NCBI GenBank assembly: GCA_029226975.1
Contig: JAQXZB010000022.1
Coordinates: 1-42,903 of the forward strand
DNA from: Clostridiales bacterium
GTDB taxonomy: Bacteria; Bacillota; Clostridia; UBA1381
Direction: 5' to 3'
DNA length: 42,903 nt
The notes under the pieces are model-generated. The model did no database searches. It saw only the letters and a list, made by a program, of their open reading frames with translations, and had not been told where the DNA came from. Below, in pieces: positions 1 through 8,351 of this stretch (positions within the stretch are counted from its first letter, which is position 1; each line of letters opens with the position of its first letter). The position numbers and the translations under genes were made by a program.

Positions 1-1295
1 ATTATAAGCTTCTCGTATTCACCGAAAACACCTATAATATCAGCACCTTCCGCATTAATCGTAACATCGCATTCAGGGATTTCATAAACTCGTCCCAATG
101 TTCTTCCCAATGTCAAAACAGAAAATGCACCGTTAGGATTCTTTGATGTTACAACATATGGGACATTTCCGTTTTTATCGGGTATGACTTCTGCCATTTT
201 ACATCTTCGCGCAATCTGTTTTGTTGCAGAGATCGTAATTACATCATTGTTCACATATGGATTAAATTCAGGCAAATCAAGCTCAAGCCACCATGATTCA
301 ATCTCTGCATTTTTGTTTTCAATTTCCCAGTAATCTGTGAGAACGCTCTCATCAATATTAACATTCCCGTCTACACCAAAAGCAGGGGCAATCCTATGCC
401 AACGAACTGAGCGAACCACTTCATACATCTTAGTTTTCAAATTTCTATGAACTGTCGGGAAAGACATATCCTCCCTGCCATCGATAAATGCACCGCTGTA
501 CGGATGACGCATAATTCCCATTGTAAAACCGCCCGCTGCTGCTATATATACCTCGTCTTCACAGTTAATCAGTCCCATAGCTGTTTCTGCAATCTGCCTA
601 TCGGCTAAAATTTCGTGCAGTTTTTTCATAGTCATAGGTATAGACATTATTGCCGGAACGTCATATGTGCGGAACACATCCCCATTAGGAATTATCTCAC
701 TAACCTTTGCGTGTTCAATTATTAGCTTGGGTGCAAACTTTTTTCCTGTTTCAGTTAACATTCTACGGAAATTAACATCATTTATTTTTTCGCCCCAATC
801 AACCTTCCAATAAGATATTCCGGCTTCATGGGATTCCTGTATTGCTTTTTTCCAATATTCCTCAGGCGTTATATTTCCCGAAAACTTCTTTTCCGATTCC
901 TGAGCACATACCCAAAGACCAAACCCTTTCCAGCCTAATTCTTTTACCCTCTCGGTTATATTCTTTAAAGCCTCAGCATTTGTTTTTGCTCCCTTTGTCG
1001 CTTCAGGAAACTTTTCTTTATTCAGCAAAAGACTGCCGTAATACGCACTGTCACCATCCATAGGAACATCCCAGCCATCGTCTGCAACAATAAACAAGTC
1101 ACGACGTGATCGCCCAAAGAAATTAGCCCATCCATATGGTTTTTCTTTACCAAACAGTCCCTTTTCACTCACTATTTCTCTTTGTTTTGCGGGTTTACCG
1201 TCACAAGTCGCATACAGCTGCGTCTGCCATGTACAGTAATAGTCCGGTGACATATTCACCGTATCCGGTACTAAATTCATATCAATCTTTTTCAT
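1..1295 (-). CDS. Clan-D glycosidase (alpha-galactosidase-like, GH27/GH36-type), 3' end off window
   Basis: Reading leftwards from the ATG at 1295, the frame stays open for 431 codons to the window edge, so the C-terminus is missing. AAGGTGGG lies just upstream as ribosome binding site. The N-terminal part contains DDGW near residue 70, as at the start of clan-D barrels. The block YWKVDWG near residue 145 matches the segment holding the catalytic aspartate of GH27/GH36 alpha-galactosidases (KxDxx). No signal peptide is visible, so the enzyme is probably cytoplasmic. It sits 11 nt after the DUF1667 gene as the last visible gene of the glycerol-phosphate operon. This suggests it frees glycerol or glycerol phosphate from a galactosylated glycerol compound. 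The family is inferred from motifs; the exact GH number is uncertain and another retaining alpha-glycosidase is possible. Confidence 0.65.
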   Translation of the reverse strand, partial: MKKIDMNLVPDTVNMSPDYYCTWQTQLYATCDGKPAKQREIVSEKGLFGKEKPYGWANFFGRSRRDLFIVADDGWDVPMDGDSAYYGSLLLNKEKFPEATKGAKTNAEALKNITERVKELGWKGFGLWVCAQESEKKFSGNITPEEYWKKAIQESHEAGISYWKVDWGEKINDVNFRRMLTETGKKFAPKLIIEHAKVSEIIPNGDVFRTYDVPAIMSIPMTMKKLHEILADRQIAETAMGLINCEDEVYIAAAGGFTMGIMRHPYSGAFIDGREDMSFPTVHRNLKTKMYEVVRSVRWHRIAPAFGVDGNVNIDESVLTDYWEIENKNAEIESWWLELDLPEFNPYVNNDVITISATKQIARRCKMAEVIPDKNGNVPYVVTSKNPNGAFSVLTLGRTLGRVYEIPECDVTINAEGADIIGVFGEYEKLI

Positions 1296-1306
1296 TCAAT
1301 CCCACC

Positions 1307-1657
1307 TTATTTCCTATTCTCGGTTACAACAATATTACTTCCGAAAACATCAGCAATAACAATATCACCGATATGAACCGGCAGTGTTACCACGCCTTTA
1401 TTTATTAAATTCATACATTCATAAATATCCGCTTTAGGTATCGGAGTGACTGTTTTTACCGGAATAACACTTCCGTCTGAACAGCGCATTGTTGATGTAA
1501 CGGTACGCATTGGATTTGTACATTCGTTTTCGGCATACTCCGCACCTCTCTTACAAGTATTGCCCGCCACCCCCAAAACTTTGCCGTTTTCATCAATCTC
1601 CACTTTCAGTGCGCAGCCCTTAGGGCATATAATACAGGTTAATTCTCTTATTGCCAT
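1307..1657 (-). CDS. DUF1667 protein, small Cys-rich partner of GlpA-type dehydrogenase
   Basis: A 116-residue protein starting MAIRELTCIICPKGC. Cysteines at about 8, 11 and 15 (CxxCxxxC), plus later ones near 34 and 46, could hold an Fe-S cluster or metal. This layout and length match the DUF1667 family. In Clostridia that family is usually encoded directly after a GlpA-like dehydrogenase and an FAD/NAD oxidoreductase, as here. It starts 1 nt after the stop of the oxidoreductase gene, with GGAGGTCC inside that gene's last codons as ribosome binding site, so the two are probably translationally coupled. By position it may replace GlpC, as an electron-transfer or assembly partner; this is inference. 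No membrane segment is visible. Confidence 0.8.
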   Translation of the reverse strand: MAIRELTCIICPKGCALKVEIDENGKVLGVAGNTCKRGAEYAENECTNPMRTVTSTMRCSDGSVIPVKTVTPIPKADIYECMNLINKGVVTLPVHIGDIVIADVFGSNIVVTENRK

Positions 1658-1658
1658 A

Positions 1659-2894
1659 TTAAAGGACCTCCAATCCGATTTTTAATTTTTTCGCATTTTT
1701 AAGCTGATCTTCCTTTAGCGTTATGCACTGCATTTCACCGGGCGCAACCTTAGGCTTTCTTGTTTTAAATATCACCTCATTGCCGCTGTATACCTTTATT
1801 TCAGCATTTTCATATACATTGGCAACTCTGAAAAACACCTTTGTGTCTTTTTTCTGTGTTATTCTCTGCGGTACGGAATATCTTATTTTACCGTCCGTTT
1901 CAATCGGAATATCAACATCATTTTTCAATTCACCCTTTATGTAAAGAGCTGCATTCTTTCCGGCAATTTCCGCTTCCTCCGAAACGTAGTCCACAAGGTC
2001 ATGAACGTGCAGAACGTTTCCGCAGGCAAAAACTCCGGGTACAGATGTTTCTCTGCTCTGGGTTACATCGGCGCCGTTTGTAATTTGGTTAATATCTATA
2101 CCCGCCGACTTTGTAAGCTCGTTTTCGGGTATAAGACCCACCGACAAAAGCAGTGTATCACATTCTATAAACTGCATTGTTTCTTTAATCAGCTTGCCCT
2201 TTTCGTCTACCTTTGCAATTGTTACGCCCTCGACGCGCTTTTTGCCATGTATCTTAACCACCGTATGGCTTAAAAGCAAAGGAATATTAAAGTCATTCAG
2301 ACACTGCTCAATGTTCCTTGCAAGACCGCCCGAATACGGCATAAGCTCGCACACTGCCTTTACCTCAGCACCCTCAAGCGACATTCTTCTTGCCATTATA
2401 AGACCTATATCGCCGGAGCCTAATATAACAACCTTTTTGCCCGGCATAAAACCTTTCATATTCACAAGCTTTTGAGCCGTTCCCGCACTGTACACACCCG
2501 CCGGACGAGTTCCGGCAATATTAAGCGCGCCCCTTGAACGCTCTCGACATCCCATTGCAAGAATTACCGCCTTTGCCTGTATTTGAAATATTCCGTCAGT
2601 CGGGTTTGTTGCGGTAATTACCTTATCTACAGAAATATCAAGCACCATTGTGTTCAGCTTAACCGGAATTCCCAATTCACGAACACGTTCTTCGTATCTC
2701 CACGCATATTCGGGGCCTGTGAGTTCTTCACCGAAACGATGCAAGCCGAAACCGTTATGTATACACTGCTGTAATATTCCGCCCAAGCGTTCATCTCTTT
2801 CAAGAATCAATATATCTCTTATACCGTTTTCATAGGCTGCAAGAGCCGCACTCATTCCCGCAGGGCCTCCGCCTATTATCACAAGCTCCGTCAT
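1659..2894 (-). CDS. FAD/NAD(P)-dependent oxidoreductase (GlpB-like partner)
   Basis: A 411-residue flavoprotein. The N-terminal FAD-binding motif is VIIGGGPAGMSAA, and a second nucleotide-binding Rossmann motif, VVILGSGDIGLIMARR, lies near residue 160. A late segment GVFACGNVLHVHDLVD is typical of pyridine-nucleotide disulphide oxidoreductase-type proteins without redox cysteines. I chose the ATG at 2894, which overlaps the upstream stop as ATGA and has AGGAGG 10 nt upstream. A TTG three codons earlier would sit almost on the Shine-Dalgarno. In this conserved trio (GlpA-like, FAD oxidoreductase, DUF1667) it probably passes electrons from glycerol-3-phosphate oxidation to NAD(P) or another carrier. 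The direction and acceptor are not known from sequence. Confidence 0.85.
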   Translation of the reverse strand: MTELVIIGGGPAGMSAALAAYENGIRDILILERDERLGGILQQCIHNGFGLHRFGEELTGPEYAWRYEERVRELGIPVKLNTMVLDISVDKVITATNPTDGIFQIQAKAVILAMGCRERSRGALNIAGTRPAGVYSAGTAQKLVNMKGFMPGKKVVILGSGDIGLIMARRMSLEGAEVKAVCELMPYSGGLARNIEQCLNDFNIPLLLSHTVVKIHGKKRVEGVTIAKVDEKGKLIKETMQFIECDTLLLSVGLIPENELTKSAGIDINQITNGADVTQSRETSVPGVFACGNVLHVHDLVDYVSEEAEIAGKNAALYIKGELKNDVDIPIETDGKIRYSVPQRITQKKDTKVFFRVANVYENAEIKVYSGNEVIFKTRKPKVAPGEMQCITLKEDQLKNAKKLKIGLEVL

Positions 2895-4333
2895 ATCTCG
2901 CAATCCTCCTTTGTCTTTCCTGTCATAAGTTTTGAACTGCCGCCGTTTTTTGTTATACTATCATACGAAACACCCAATTCCTCCGAAAGTATTTCCGTTA
3001 TGTACGGCATACAAAAACCGCCCTGACATCTGCCCATCTGTGCTCTTGTTCTGCGCTTTACACCGTCAAGGTCACGGGCGGGCGGATTTGTTCTTATCGC
3101 ATCTCTTATCTCCCCCTCCGAAACGCCCTCACAGCGGCAGATAATTCTGCCGTAGGCTCTGTTTTTTGCTATCATTCTGTTCTTCTCGGCAACAGACGCT
3201 TCTCTGAAATGATGCGCAGGCTTTCTTATGGGATTGAAATCTTCTTTTTTAATAAGTTCCAGTCCCATATCTTTGAGCATTTCCGTTATATACTCCGCTA
3301 TAGCCGGTGATGCGCTCAGTCCCGGTGATTCTATTCCTGCCGCATTTATAAAATGCTCCTCAGTTGAATTTATGATAAAATCACCTGTATTTCCAACCGC
3401 TCTTAAGCCGCAGAACGATGTTATCGTATCGCGGAGATTTATTCCGGTTGTCGTTTCCGTACAGCGTATAAGCACGGTTGAAAGTCCGTCAGCGGTGGTT
3501 GCGGTATCGTTCTTATCCTCAATCTCCTCTGCTGTGGGGCCGAGAAGAAGATTACCATCAACAGTAGGCGTTACAAGTATTCCCTTGCCCATAGCTGACG
3601 GTGTTCTGAATACGGTATGTGAAACAACCTTGCCGCTTGTCTTATCAAGCAGTACATATTCTCCGCGTCTGGGATGAATATGTATGTCCGTTTCACACAC
3701 CATTGCGGCAACGGCATCGGCATAAATGCCCGCGGCATTTACAACATACGCCGCATTTACCTTATCGCTGTTTGATGAAACCATTTCAAATCCGGCTCCG
3801 ACTTTATTTATTTTTGAAACCTCAAAATTAACCTTTAAATCAGCACCATTGTCCATAGCGTTGCCTATTGCCGCTATCGTCAGCTCATACGGGCATACGA
3901 TTGCGCCTGTGGGTGCGTTTAATGCACAAACCGCATCGGGGGAAACATTCGGCTCAAGCGTATGCAGTTCTTCACTGTCAAGAATCGAAAGCTCTCTTAC
4001 TCCGTTTTTCACACCTCTGTCATACAATTCCTCAATCTTCTTTTTGTCCTCATCGCTAAAGCCTACCACAAGCGAGCCGTTTTTCTTATATTTTACGCCC
4101 AATTCCTTTGCCGTTTGCTCCATCATTTCGGAGCCTTTTACATTTAATTTTGCTTTAATCGTTCCCGGCTCTGCGTCAAAGCCTGCGTGTACTATTGCCG
4201 AGTTTGCTTTGCTTGCTCCCATTGCCACATCGTTTTCTTTTTCAAGAATACAAATTTTCAGTTTGTAAGACGAAAGCGTTCTTGCAAGCATACCGCCCAC
4301 AACTCCGCCGCCTATAATTGCAACATCATACAT
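2891..4333 (-). CDS. glpA: FAD-dependent glycerol-3-phosphate dehydrogenase-like protein with C-terminal BFD [2Fe-2S] domain
   Basis: A 480-residue DAO-type flavoenzyme. The FAD motif VAIIGGGVVGGMLAR is at residues 4-18, followed by the typical GASKANSAIVHAG segment and a long substrate domain. The C-terminal ~80 residues form a BFD-like [2Fe-2S] domain with CRC near residue 400 and CQGGFC near 440. This two-domain build is that of the anaerobic GlpA-like enzymes, which oxidise sn-glycerol-3-phosphate to dihydroxyacetone phosphate. The gene lies 26 nt after the phosphodiesterase gene and overlaps the next flavoprotein by 4 nt. Related BFD-containing DAO enzymes act on other substrates (for example hydroxyglutarate or amino acids). 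The glycerol assignment therefore leans on the neighbours: glycerophosphodiesterase and glycerol-1-phosphate dehydrogenase. Confidence 0.82.
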   Translation of the reverse strand: MYDVAIIGGGVVGGMLARTLSSYKLKICILEKENDVAMGASKANSAIVHAGFDAEPGTIKAKLNVKGSEMMEQTAKELGVKYKKNGSLVVGFSDEDKKKIEELYDRGVKNGVRELSILDSEELHTLEPNVSPDAVCALNAPTGAIVCPYELTIAAIGNAMDNGADLKVNFEVSKINKVGAGFEMVSSNSDKVNAAYVVNAAGIYADAVAAMVCETDIHIHPRRGEYVLLDKTSGKVVSHTVFRTPSAMGKGILVTPTVDGNLLLGPTAEEIEDKNDTATTADGLSTVLIRCTETTTGINLRDTITSFCGLRAVGNTGDFIINSTEEHFINAAGIESPGLSASPAIAEYITEMLKDMGLELIKKEDFNPIRKPAHHFREASVAEKNRMIAKNRAYGRIICRCEGVSEGEIRDAIRTNPPARDLDGVKRRTRAQMGRCQGGFCMPYITEILSEELGVSYDSITKNGGSSKLMTGKTKEDCEI

Positions 4334-4359
4334 TTGTTTTCCTCCATTTATTATACCTG

Positions 4360-5103
4360 TTAGTTGATTGCATCTGTTTCAATTTTTTCAAAATCACTTG
4401 TATGAGGATACTCCGCCATATCGGGATGGTGCCTAAATGCTTCTTTTGCATTCTCCTCATTCAAGGATATAGCAGCCAACATACACCCGCTACTCCTTAT
4501 CTCCTCTATATTCTCATCCGAAAAATCTCCGGTATATACATAGCATTTTGCCGGATAATCCTTAACTGTTTTCAAAGTCTCTTTTGTATAATTTTGCTTC
4601 GTATCAATAAATCTTGCCTGCGGGTCTATTGAAAGAATTAAATCAATAGCCTCGGCACCGGCACCGTTTGTTGCATAAACCGTTCGTCCGCGCATACCCA
4701 TTCCAACAACCAACTTTGCTATCTCTTCCGCGTTCTTCATACCTTCTTTCAAGTCAATATTTATACACATTCCCGTAAAATACGCAAGATGCAGTGCTTC
4801 TTTAAGTGTAGGAATTCTATTTTCCTCAACCCTTTCCTTAAGTAAGCTTATACCCCTAATAACGGAATAATCAGTTTCTGAAATCACAAATTTGACTTCA
4901 TTGCCGGATTCATCATAACCTTTGACATCTTCATCATGGTTTACGATTAAAACTCCGTCCTTTGTCATTCTTGCGTCTGTTTCTATCATATCGGCTCCCT
5001 TTTTTGCAGCAAGCTCATATGCCGCCAAAGTGTTCGAGTGTAAGTTTTCATCTACAAGGCCTTGATGTGCCGAAGTTATCCATGTCTTTTTTCTCTTTCT
5101 CAT
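4360..5103 (-). CDS. Glycerophosphodiester phosphodiesterase family protein, atypical active site
   Basis: A 247-residue TIM-barrel GDPD-type protein without signal peptide, so probably cytosolic. The family's opening motif is usually HRG followed by a metal-binding glutamate in PENT. Here it reads AHQG, then DENLHSNTLAAYELA. The following GADMIETD and VLIVNHDEDV match the metal-binding Glu/Asp pair and the second catalytic histidine. Both catalytic histidines are therefore present, but the phosphate-contacting arginine is glutamine, which could change substrate or activity. The expected reaction is hydrolysis of a glycerophosphodiester to an alcohol and glycerol phosphate, which neighbouring dehydrogenases and a phosphatase could use. 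It lies 4 nt after the HAD gene, in the same operon. Confidence 0.8.
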   Translation of the reverse strand: MRKRKKTWITSAHQGLVDENLHSNTLAAYELAAKKGADMIETDARMTKDGVLIVNHDEDVKGYDESGNEVKFVISETDYSVIRGISLLKERVEENRIPTLKEALHLAYFTGMCINIDLKEGMKNAEEIAKLVVGMGMRGRTVYATNGAGAEAIDLILSIDPQARFIDTKQNYTKETLKTVKDYPAKCYVYTGDFSDENIEEIRSSGCMLAAISLNEENAKEAFRHHPDMAEYPHTSDFEKIETDAIN

Positions 5104-5107
5104 TATT

Positions 5108-5905
5108 TTAATTCTCCCCGCTTAATTTATCATAAAATTCTCTGATATTATCAAATATATAGTCCGGATGAATATTATACTCCTCAATATCCGCTTTTGT
5201 TCCCTCTCCGCTCAGTACAAATATCGTACTTATTCTGGCATTGACACCGCAGGCAATATCGGTATAGAGCCTGTCGCCCATAACCGCTGTTTCGCACCTT
5301 TCAAAGCCTGTCATTTTCATGGCAAGCTCTGCCATTGCAGGCTCCGGTTTTCCAATAAATTTCGGTTTCTTTCCCGTTGCTCTTGCAAGCATTTCACTTA
5401 CCGAGCCGCAGTCCGGGGCATAGCCGTAGCGTGTGGGACATACCCAATCGGGATTTGTCGCAACATATGCAATATCCTCATTTAAAAGCATACACGCATC
5501 CTCAAGCTTTTTATATGTAAGCTCCGTATCATATCCCATGCACAGGCAGTCAATCCCTTCCGACAACTCATCTGTTATGTTAAGTCCCGACAGTCCAAGC
5601 TGCTCCTTAAAAGACTCCGTTCCGAGGGCATATATCTTTTTAAGGTTACATTTTTTAAGATATTCAATCGTTGCGTCGGTCGAGGTGAGAAAATCATCTT
5701 TATCTGCCGATATTCCCATTCCGTTAAGCTTTTCTATGTATTTATCCACGCTTTTTGAGGAGTTGTTGGTTAAAAATATATACCGTCCGCCGATGCTTTT
5801 CACATAATCAAGAAAATCCGTTGTTCCGTCAAACAAACTGTTATCGAGATATATTGTACCGTCCATGTCGAGCAAAAACAGTTTAATCTGTTTCAATCTA
5901 TCCAT
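5108..5905 (-). CDS. HAD-IIA (NagD/AraL-like) sugar- or glycerol-phosphate phosphatase
   Basis: A 265-residue HAD hydrolase. Motif I is FLLDMDGTIYLDN, with the nucleophile and acid/base aspartates, and motif II is FLTNNSSKS. The C2-type cap lies between motifs II and III, the motif III lysine is in FIGKPEPAM, and motif IV is AVMGDRLYTDI. This order and length fit the HAD-IIA subfamily (NagD, AraL, phosphoglycolate/glycerol-phosphate phosphatases). I chose the ATG at 5905, with GAGGTG 6 nt upstream. An in-frame ATG 7 codons earlier lies inside the end of the upstream gene and has no good ribosome binding site. Next to a glycerol-1-phosphate dehydrogenase the likely substrate is a glycerol phosphate. 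HAD phosphatases are promiscuous, so that is inference. Confidence 0.85.
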   Translation of the reverse strand: MDRLKQIKLFLLDMDGTIYLDNSLFDGTTDFLDYVKSIGGRYIFLTNNSSKSVDKYIEKLNGMGISADKDDFLTSTDATIEYLKKCNLKKIYALGTESFKEQLGLSGLNITDELSEGIDCLCMGYDTELTYKKLEDACMLLNEDIAYVATNPDWVCPTRYGYAPDCGSVSEMLARATGKKPKFIGKPEPAMAELAMKMTGFERCETAVMGDRLYTDIACGVNARISTIFVLSGEGTKADIEEYNIHPDYIFDNIREFYDKLSGEN

Positions 5906-5915
5906 CGTTTGCACC

Positions 5916-7175
5916 TCACATACCATAGAAAAGACAATAGTACAGCCACAGTACCGAATATCTGTCCTTTAAATCCTTTGCATACCATTTCGCATTTTCA
6001 AGTTTTTTTGCACCATACATTTTTTCAAAATCGTAAATATCAAGTCCGACACTTTGAAGATATGCCGTAATTTCATCTGCGGTCGGAGCATCCTTCAATA
6101 TTTTTCGTATCTCGTTCCACTTTTCCTTATATACCGATATTTTATCCTCGTTATACACTCCCGCCTTGTTCTGAAGCTCAATCACTCCCTGTGCGGCAGT
6201 GCCGTAAATAGAGCGTATTTTACTTTCCCATTGTTCACATTCAAATTCCTGCGCCTGCTTTGGTACATCAAGCTTTAATATCTCTTCACGCATACGACAG
6301 GTATAAACTGTTGAAAACGCAACGTCCGTTCCGTGCATGAAATACGGCTCATTATTCATTATACCCGTAATTTCAAAGAAATGCGACAAATGATGCTCAC
6401 TGCCCGATGCCGGTCTTGAATTTCCCACATATGCCATAGCAATACCCACACCGATAAGTGCCTCGGTAAGCCTTTTTATAGCATTCACATCACGTTTTTG
6501 CAGCAGCTCACCGTCATTTTTAATACTGTTTGTCATCTGCATTGTAAGGTCATATACATACTGACAAAAGTATTCATTATTTACCGCCGCCGCCAGACGC
6601 CAGTCATTAAGGCATGACAGCTTGCCTATAATATCGCCGTAGCCCGATTGTATCATTTCCATAGGCGCATTCTTTAAAATATTAACATCGGCTATTATTG
6701 CCTGCGGTACATGGGCGTTATACGTTACCTTCATATTCCCCATAATCATAGCCGCACCGGCTGAGGCATACCCATCCATCGACGGCGCCGTTGCCGCAAT
6801 ATAATACGGCAGTCCTCTTTTAAAGCTTACATATTTGCATAAATCCTGAATAACACCCGATCCCACTCCCAATATCAAATCGGTTGTATCACAAATAATA
6901 TTGTTAAGTTTTTCCACCGCTGTTTCATCAGGTATCAGCAAATCATCCTCAAAAACAAGCTTGTCTTGGAGCTTTTCCTTTAAAAGCTCCGCCGCCTTTT
7001 TTGCGCATACAGCATATGTATTCTTATCGGCAATAAGAATAATACTCTTATACGCTGCCGCTAAATCGTATATTTTATTTATTGCACCTTCTTCGATAAC
7101 AACATTATCAATATTGCAAGTATGGCGTTTTCCGCAGTCACAGTCACGTCCTTTTAACAGTTTTGAAATATTCAT
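5916..7175 (-). CDS. egsA: sn-Glycerol-1-phosphate dehydrogenase (AraM/EgsA family)
   Basis: A 419-residue member of the iron-type alcohol dehydrogenase / dehydroquinate synthase superfamily. The opening CDCGKRHTC motif is characteristic of bacterial AraM/EgsA proteins. The NAD-binding glycine motif is GVGSGVIQDLCKY. APSMDGYASAGAAM, the conserved aspartate of the metal site (YGDIIGK) and the histidine pair segment SGSEHHLSHFFE also match. The enzyme interconverts dihydroxyacetone phosphate and sn-glycerol-1-phosphate with NAD(P)H; B. subtilis AraM is Ni-dependent. It is the first gene of the leftward operon, divergent from the DeoR-type regulator. Since the other genes break down phosphodiesters, it may run in the catabolic direction here, feeding G1P into glycolysis; that direction is inference. 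Confidence 0.88.
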   Translation of the reverse strand: MNISKLLKGRDCDCGKRHTCNIDNVVIEEGAINKIYDLAAAYKSIILIADKNTYAVCAKKAAELLKEKLQDKLVFEDDLLIPDETAVEKLNNIICDTTDLILGVGSGVIQDLCKYVSFKRGLPYYIAATAPSMDGYASAGAAMIMGNMKVTYNAHVPQAIIADVNILKNAPMEMIQSGYGDIIGKLSCLNDWRLAAAVNNEYFCQYVYDLTMQMTNSIKNDGELLQKRDVNAIKRLTEALIGVGIAMAYVGNSRPASGSEHHLSHFFEITGIMNNEPYFMHGTDVAFSTVYTCRMREEILKLDVPKQAQEFECEQWESKIRSIYGTAAQGVIELQNKAGVYNEDKISVYKEKWNEIRKILKDAPTADEITAYLQSVGLDIYDFEKMYGAKKLENAKWYAKDLKDRYSVLWLYYCLFYGM

Positions 7176-7222
7176 CTTATGTCTCCCTTTAAATATTATT
7201 GAATATTTTTGGTTAATTCATA

Positions 7223-7252
7223 TTGACATTATCAACGGATTTATTATATAAT
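7223..7252 (+). promoter_or_regulatory. Putative sigma-A promoter of the DeoR-type regulator gene
   Basis: TTGACA at 7223-7228 and TATAAT at 7247-7252 with an 18-nt spacer, on the plus strand. The -10 overlaps the -10 of the divergent promoter, so the two promoters probably compete or are co-regulated. Confidence 0.6.
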
Positions 7253-7272
7253 ATAGTCATACAATATTGCAA
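7243..7272 (-). promoter_or_regulatory. Putative sigma-A promoter and overlapping operator for the glycerol-phosphate operon
   Basis: On the minus strand TTGCAA (7272-7267) and TATAAT (7248-7243) are 18 nt apart, upstream of egsA. The -35 is embedded in a perfect inverted repeat, ATTGC-AA-GCAAT (7266-7277), which would suit an operator that blocks the promoter. Promoter assignment is from consensus only. Confidence 0.5.
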
Positions 7273-7308
7273 GCAATAGTCGAAATAAGACAAATAGCCA
7301 TGATTTCC

Positions 7309-7323
7309 TTGAACATTGTTCAA
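7309..7323. promoter_or_regulatory. Perfect palindrome TTGAACA-T-TGTTCAA, candidate operator
   Basis: A 15-nt perfect inverted repeat with one central base, about 30 nt before the start codon of the regulator gene and downstream of its promoter. Position and symmetry suit autoregulation (repressor bound in the early transcribed region). The binding protein is not shown by sequence. Confidence 0.45.
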
Positions 7324-7351
7324 AAATAATCACAAATGTAAGGAGATACAT

Positions 7352-8101
7352 ATGTTAAAAAGTGAAAGACAGGAAATGATTTTAGAAATTCTTCAGGAGC
7401 GTAAACATATAACAACACAGGAGCTTGCCAAAAAAACCTTTGCAAGCTATTCAAGCGTAAGACGCGACCTGGAGGCGCTTGAGAATTTGGGGATAATAAA
7501 CCGCAGCTACGGCAGAGTGGAGATAGCAAACCGCAATTCTCTTTTGGTTTCGTATCCTATAAGAATAAACAAAAATTCAGCTCAGAAAAGTGCCATAGCA
7601 AAAAAAGCCGCCTCACTTATTAAAGAGGGCGACACTATATTTGTTGATTCTTCTTCAAGCTGTTCCTTTTTTGCAAAGGAGCTGTTTCATATGAAGGGTA
7701 TTACCGTAATTACCAATAATGTCGAGGTGATAAGCTTTATGAGCCAAAGCAACATTGACTTAATATGCAGCGGCGGACTCCAGACTTTACCCAACAGGTA
7801 TGCTCTTGTCGGTCCGATAGCAGAGGAAACCTTCAGAAATATCCACGCGGACTGGGTTGTTTTTTCGGCGCGTTCTCTTACTAAAGACGGTCTGATTTAC
7901 GATGTGCATTACAACGAAACCGCCCTCCGTAAGCTCATGCTCGAAAATGCCGAGAAAAAGCTGTTTCTCTGTGACAGCTCAAAGCTTGGAACAAATTCCA
8001 CATATTATCAATGCAGCCTTGCCGACATTGATTATATGGTCTGTGACAGCAAAGATGCAAAACATTATCAGCAAATGTATCCTAATTTAAAAATCATGTG
8101 A
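7352..8101 (+). CDS. DeoR/GlpR-family transcriptional regulator
   Basis: A 249-residue protein with an N-terminal winged helix (residues 1-57). The DeoR signature is seen in RQEMILEIL, TTQELAKKT and VRRDLEALENLG. The C-terminal DeoRC sensor domain begins near residue 75, with segments such as GDTIFVDSSSS and ITVITNNVEV and a late KLFLCDSSK, which bind phosphorylated sugars or polyols in this family. I chose the ATG at 7352 because AAGGAGA lies 6 nt upstream; an earlier in-frame ATG at 7316 falls inside a palindromic operator candidate. It is divergent from the glycerol-phosphate operon, so it is the likely repressor of that operon, with a glycerol or triose phosphate as possible inducer (inference). 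Confidence 0.85.
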   Translation: MLKSERQEMILEILQERKHITTQELAKKTFASYSSVRRDLEALENLGIINRSYGRVEIANRNSLLVSYPIRINKNSAQKSAIAKKAASLIKEGDTIFVDSSSSCSFFAKELFHMKGITVITNNVEVISFMSQSNIDLICSGGLQTLPNRYALVGPIAEETFRNIHADWVVFSARSLTKDGLIYDVHYNETALRKLMLENAEKKLFLCDSSKLGTNSTYYQCSLADIDYMVCDSKDAKHYQQMYPNLKIM

Positions 8102-8188
8102 ATAATTGCATAAAAATAGGAGTATTGGAATTATAGAAAAAACTTGCAAACCTTTTAGGAATATCTCAGATACCGCTGATGAAGTTGA

Positions 8189-8231
8189 GCCCCGCAAATG
8201 CGATAATACGGCCATTTGTGGGGCTTTCTTG
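8189..8231 (+). terminator. Intrinsic terminator after the DeoR-type regulator gene
   Basis: The arms GCCCCGCAAATG (8189-8200) and CATTTGTGGGGC (8213-8224) pair over 12 positions with one G-U, around a 12-nt loop, followed by TTTCTT. The rest of 8102-8351 shows no further gene. Confidence 0.75.
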
Positions 8232-8351
8232 ATCTTTAAACTGTCAAACTCGGGATTGTATCACAAGATACAACATCTGTCAAGCGAAATCTTGCCATAA
8301 AATTACGCTACTCAAATTTATGGTCCTTCTCCTAAAATGCGTTTTTTTGTC

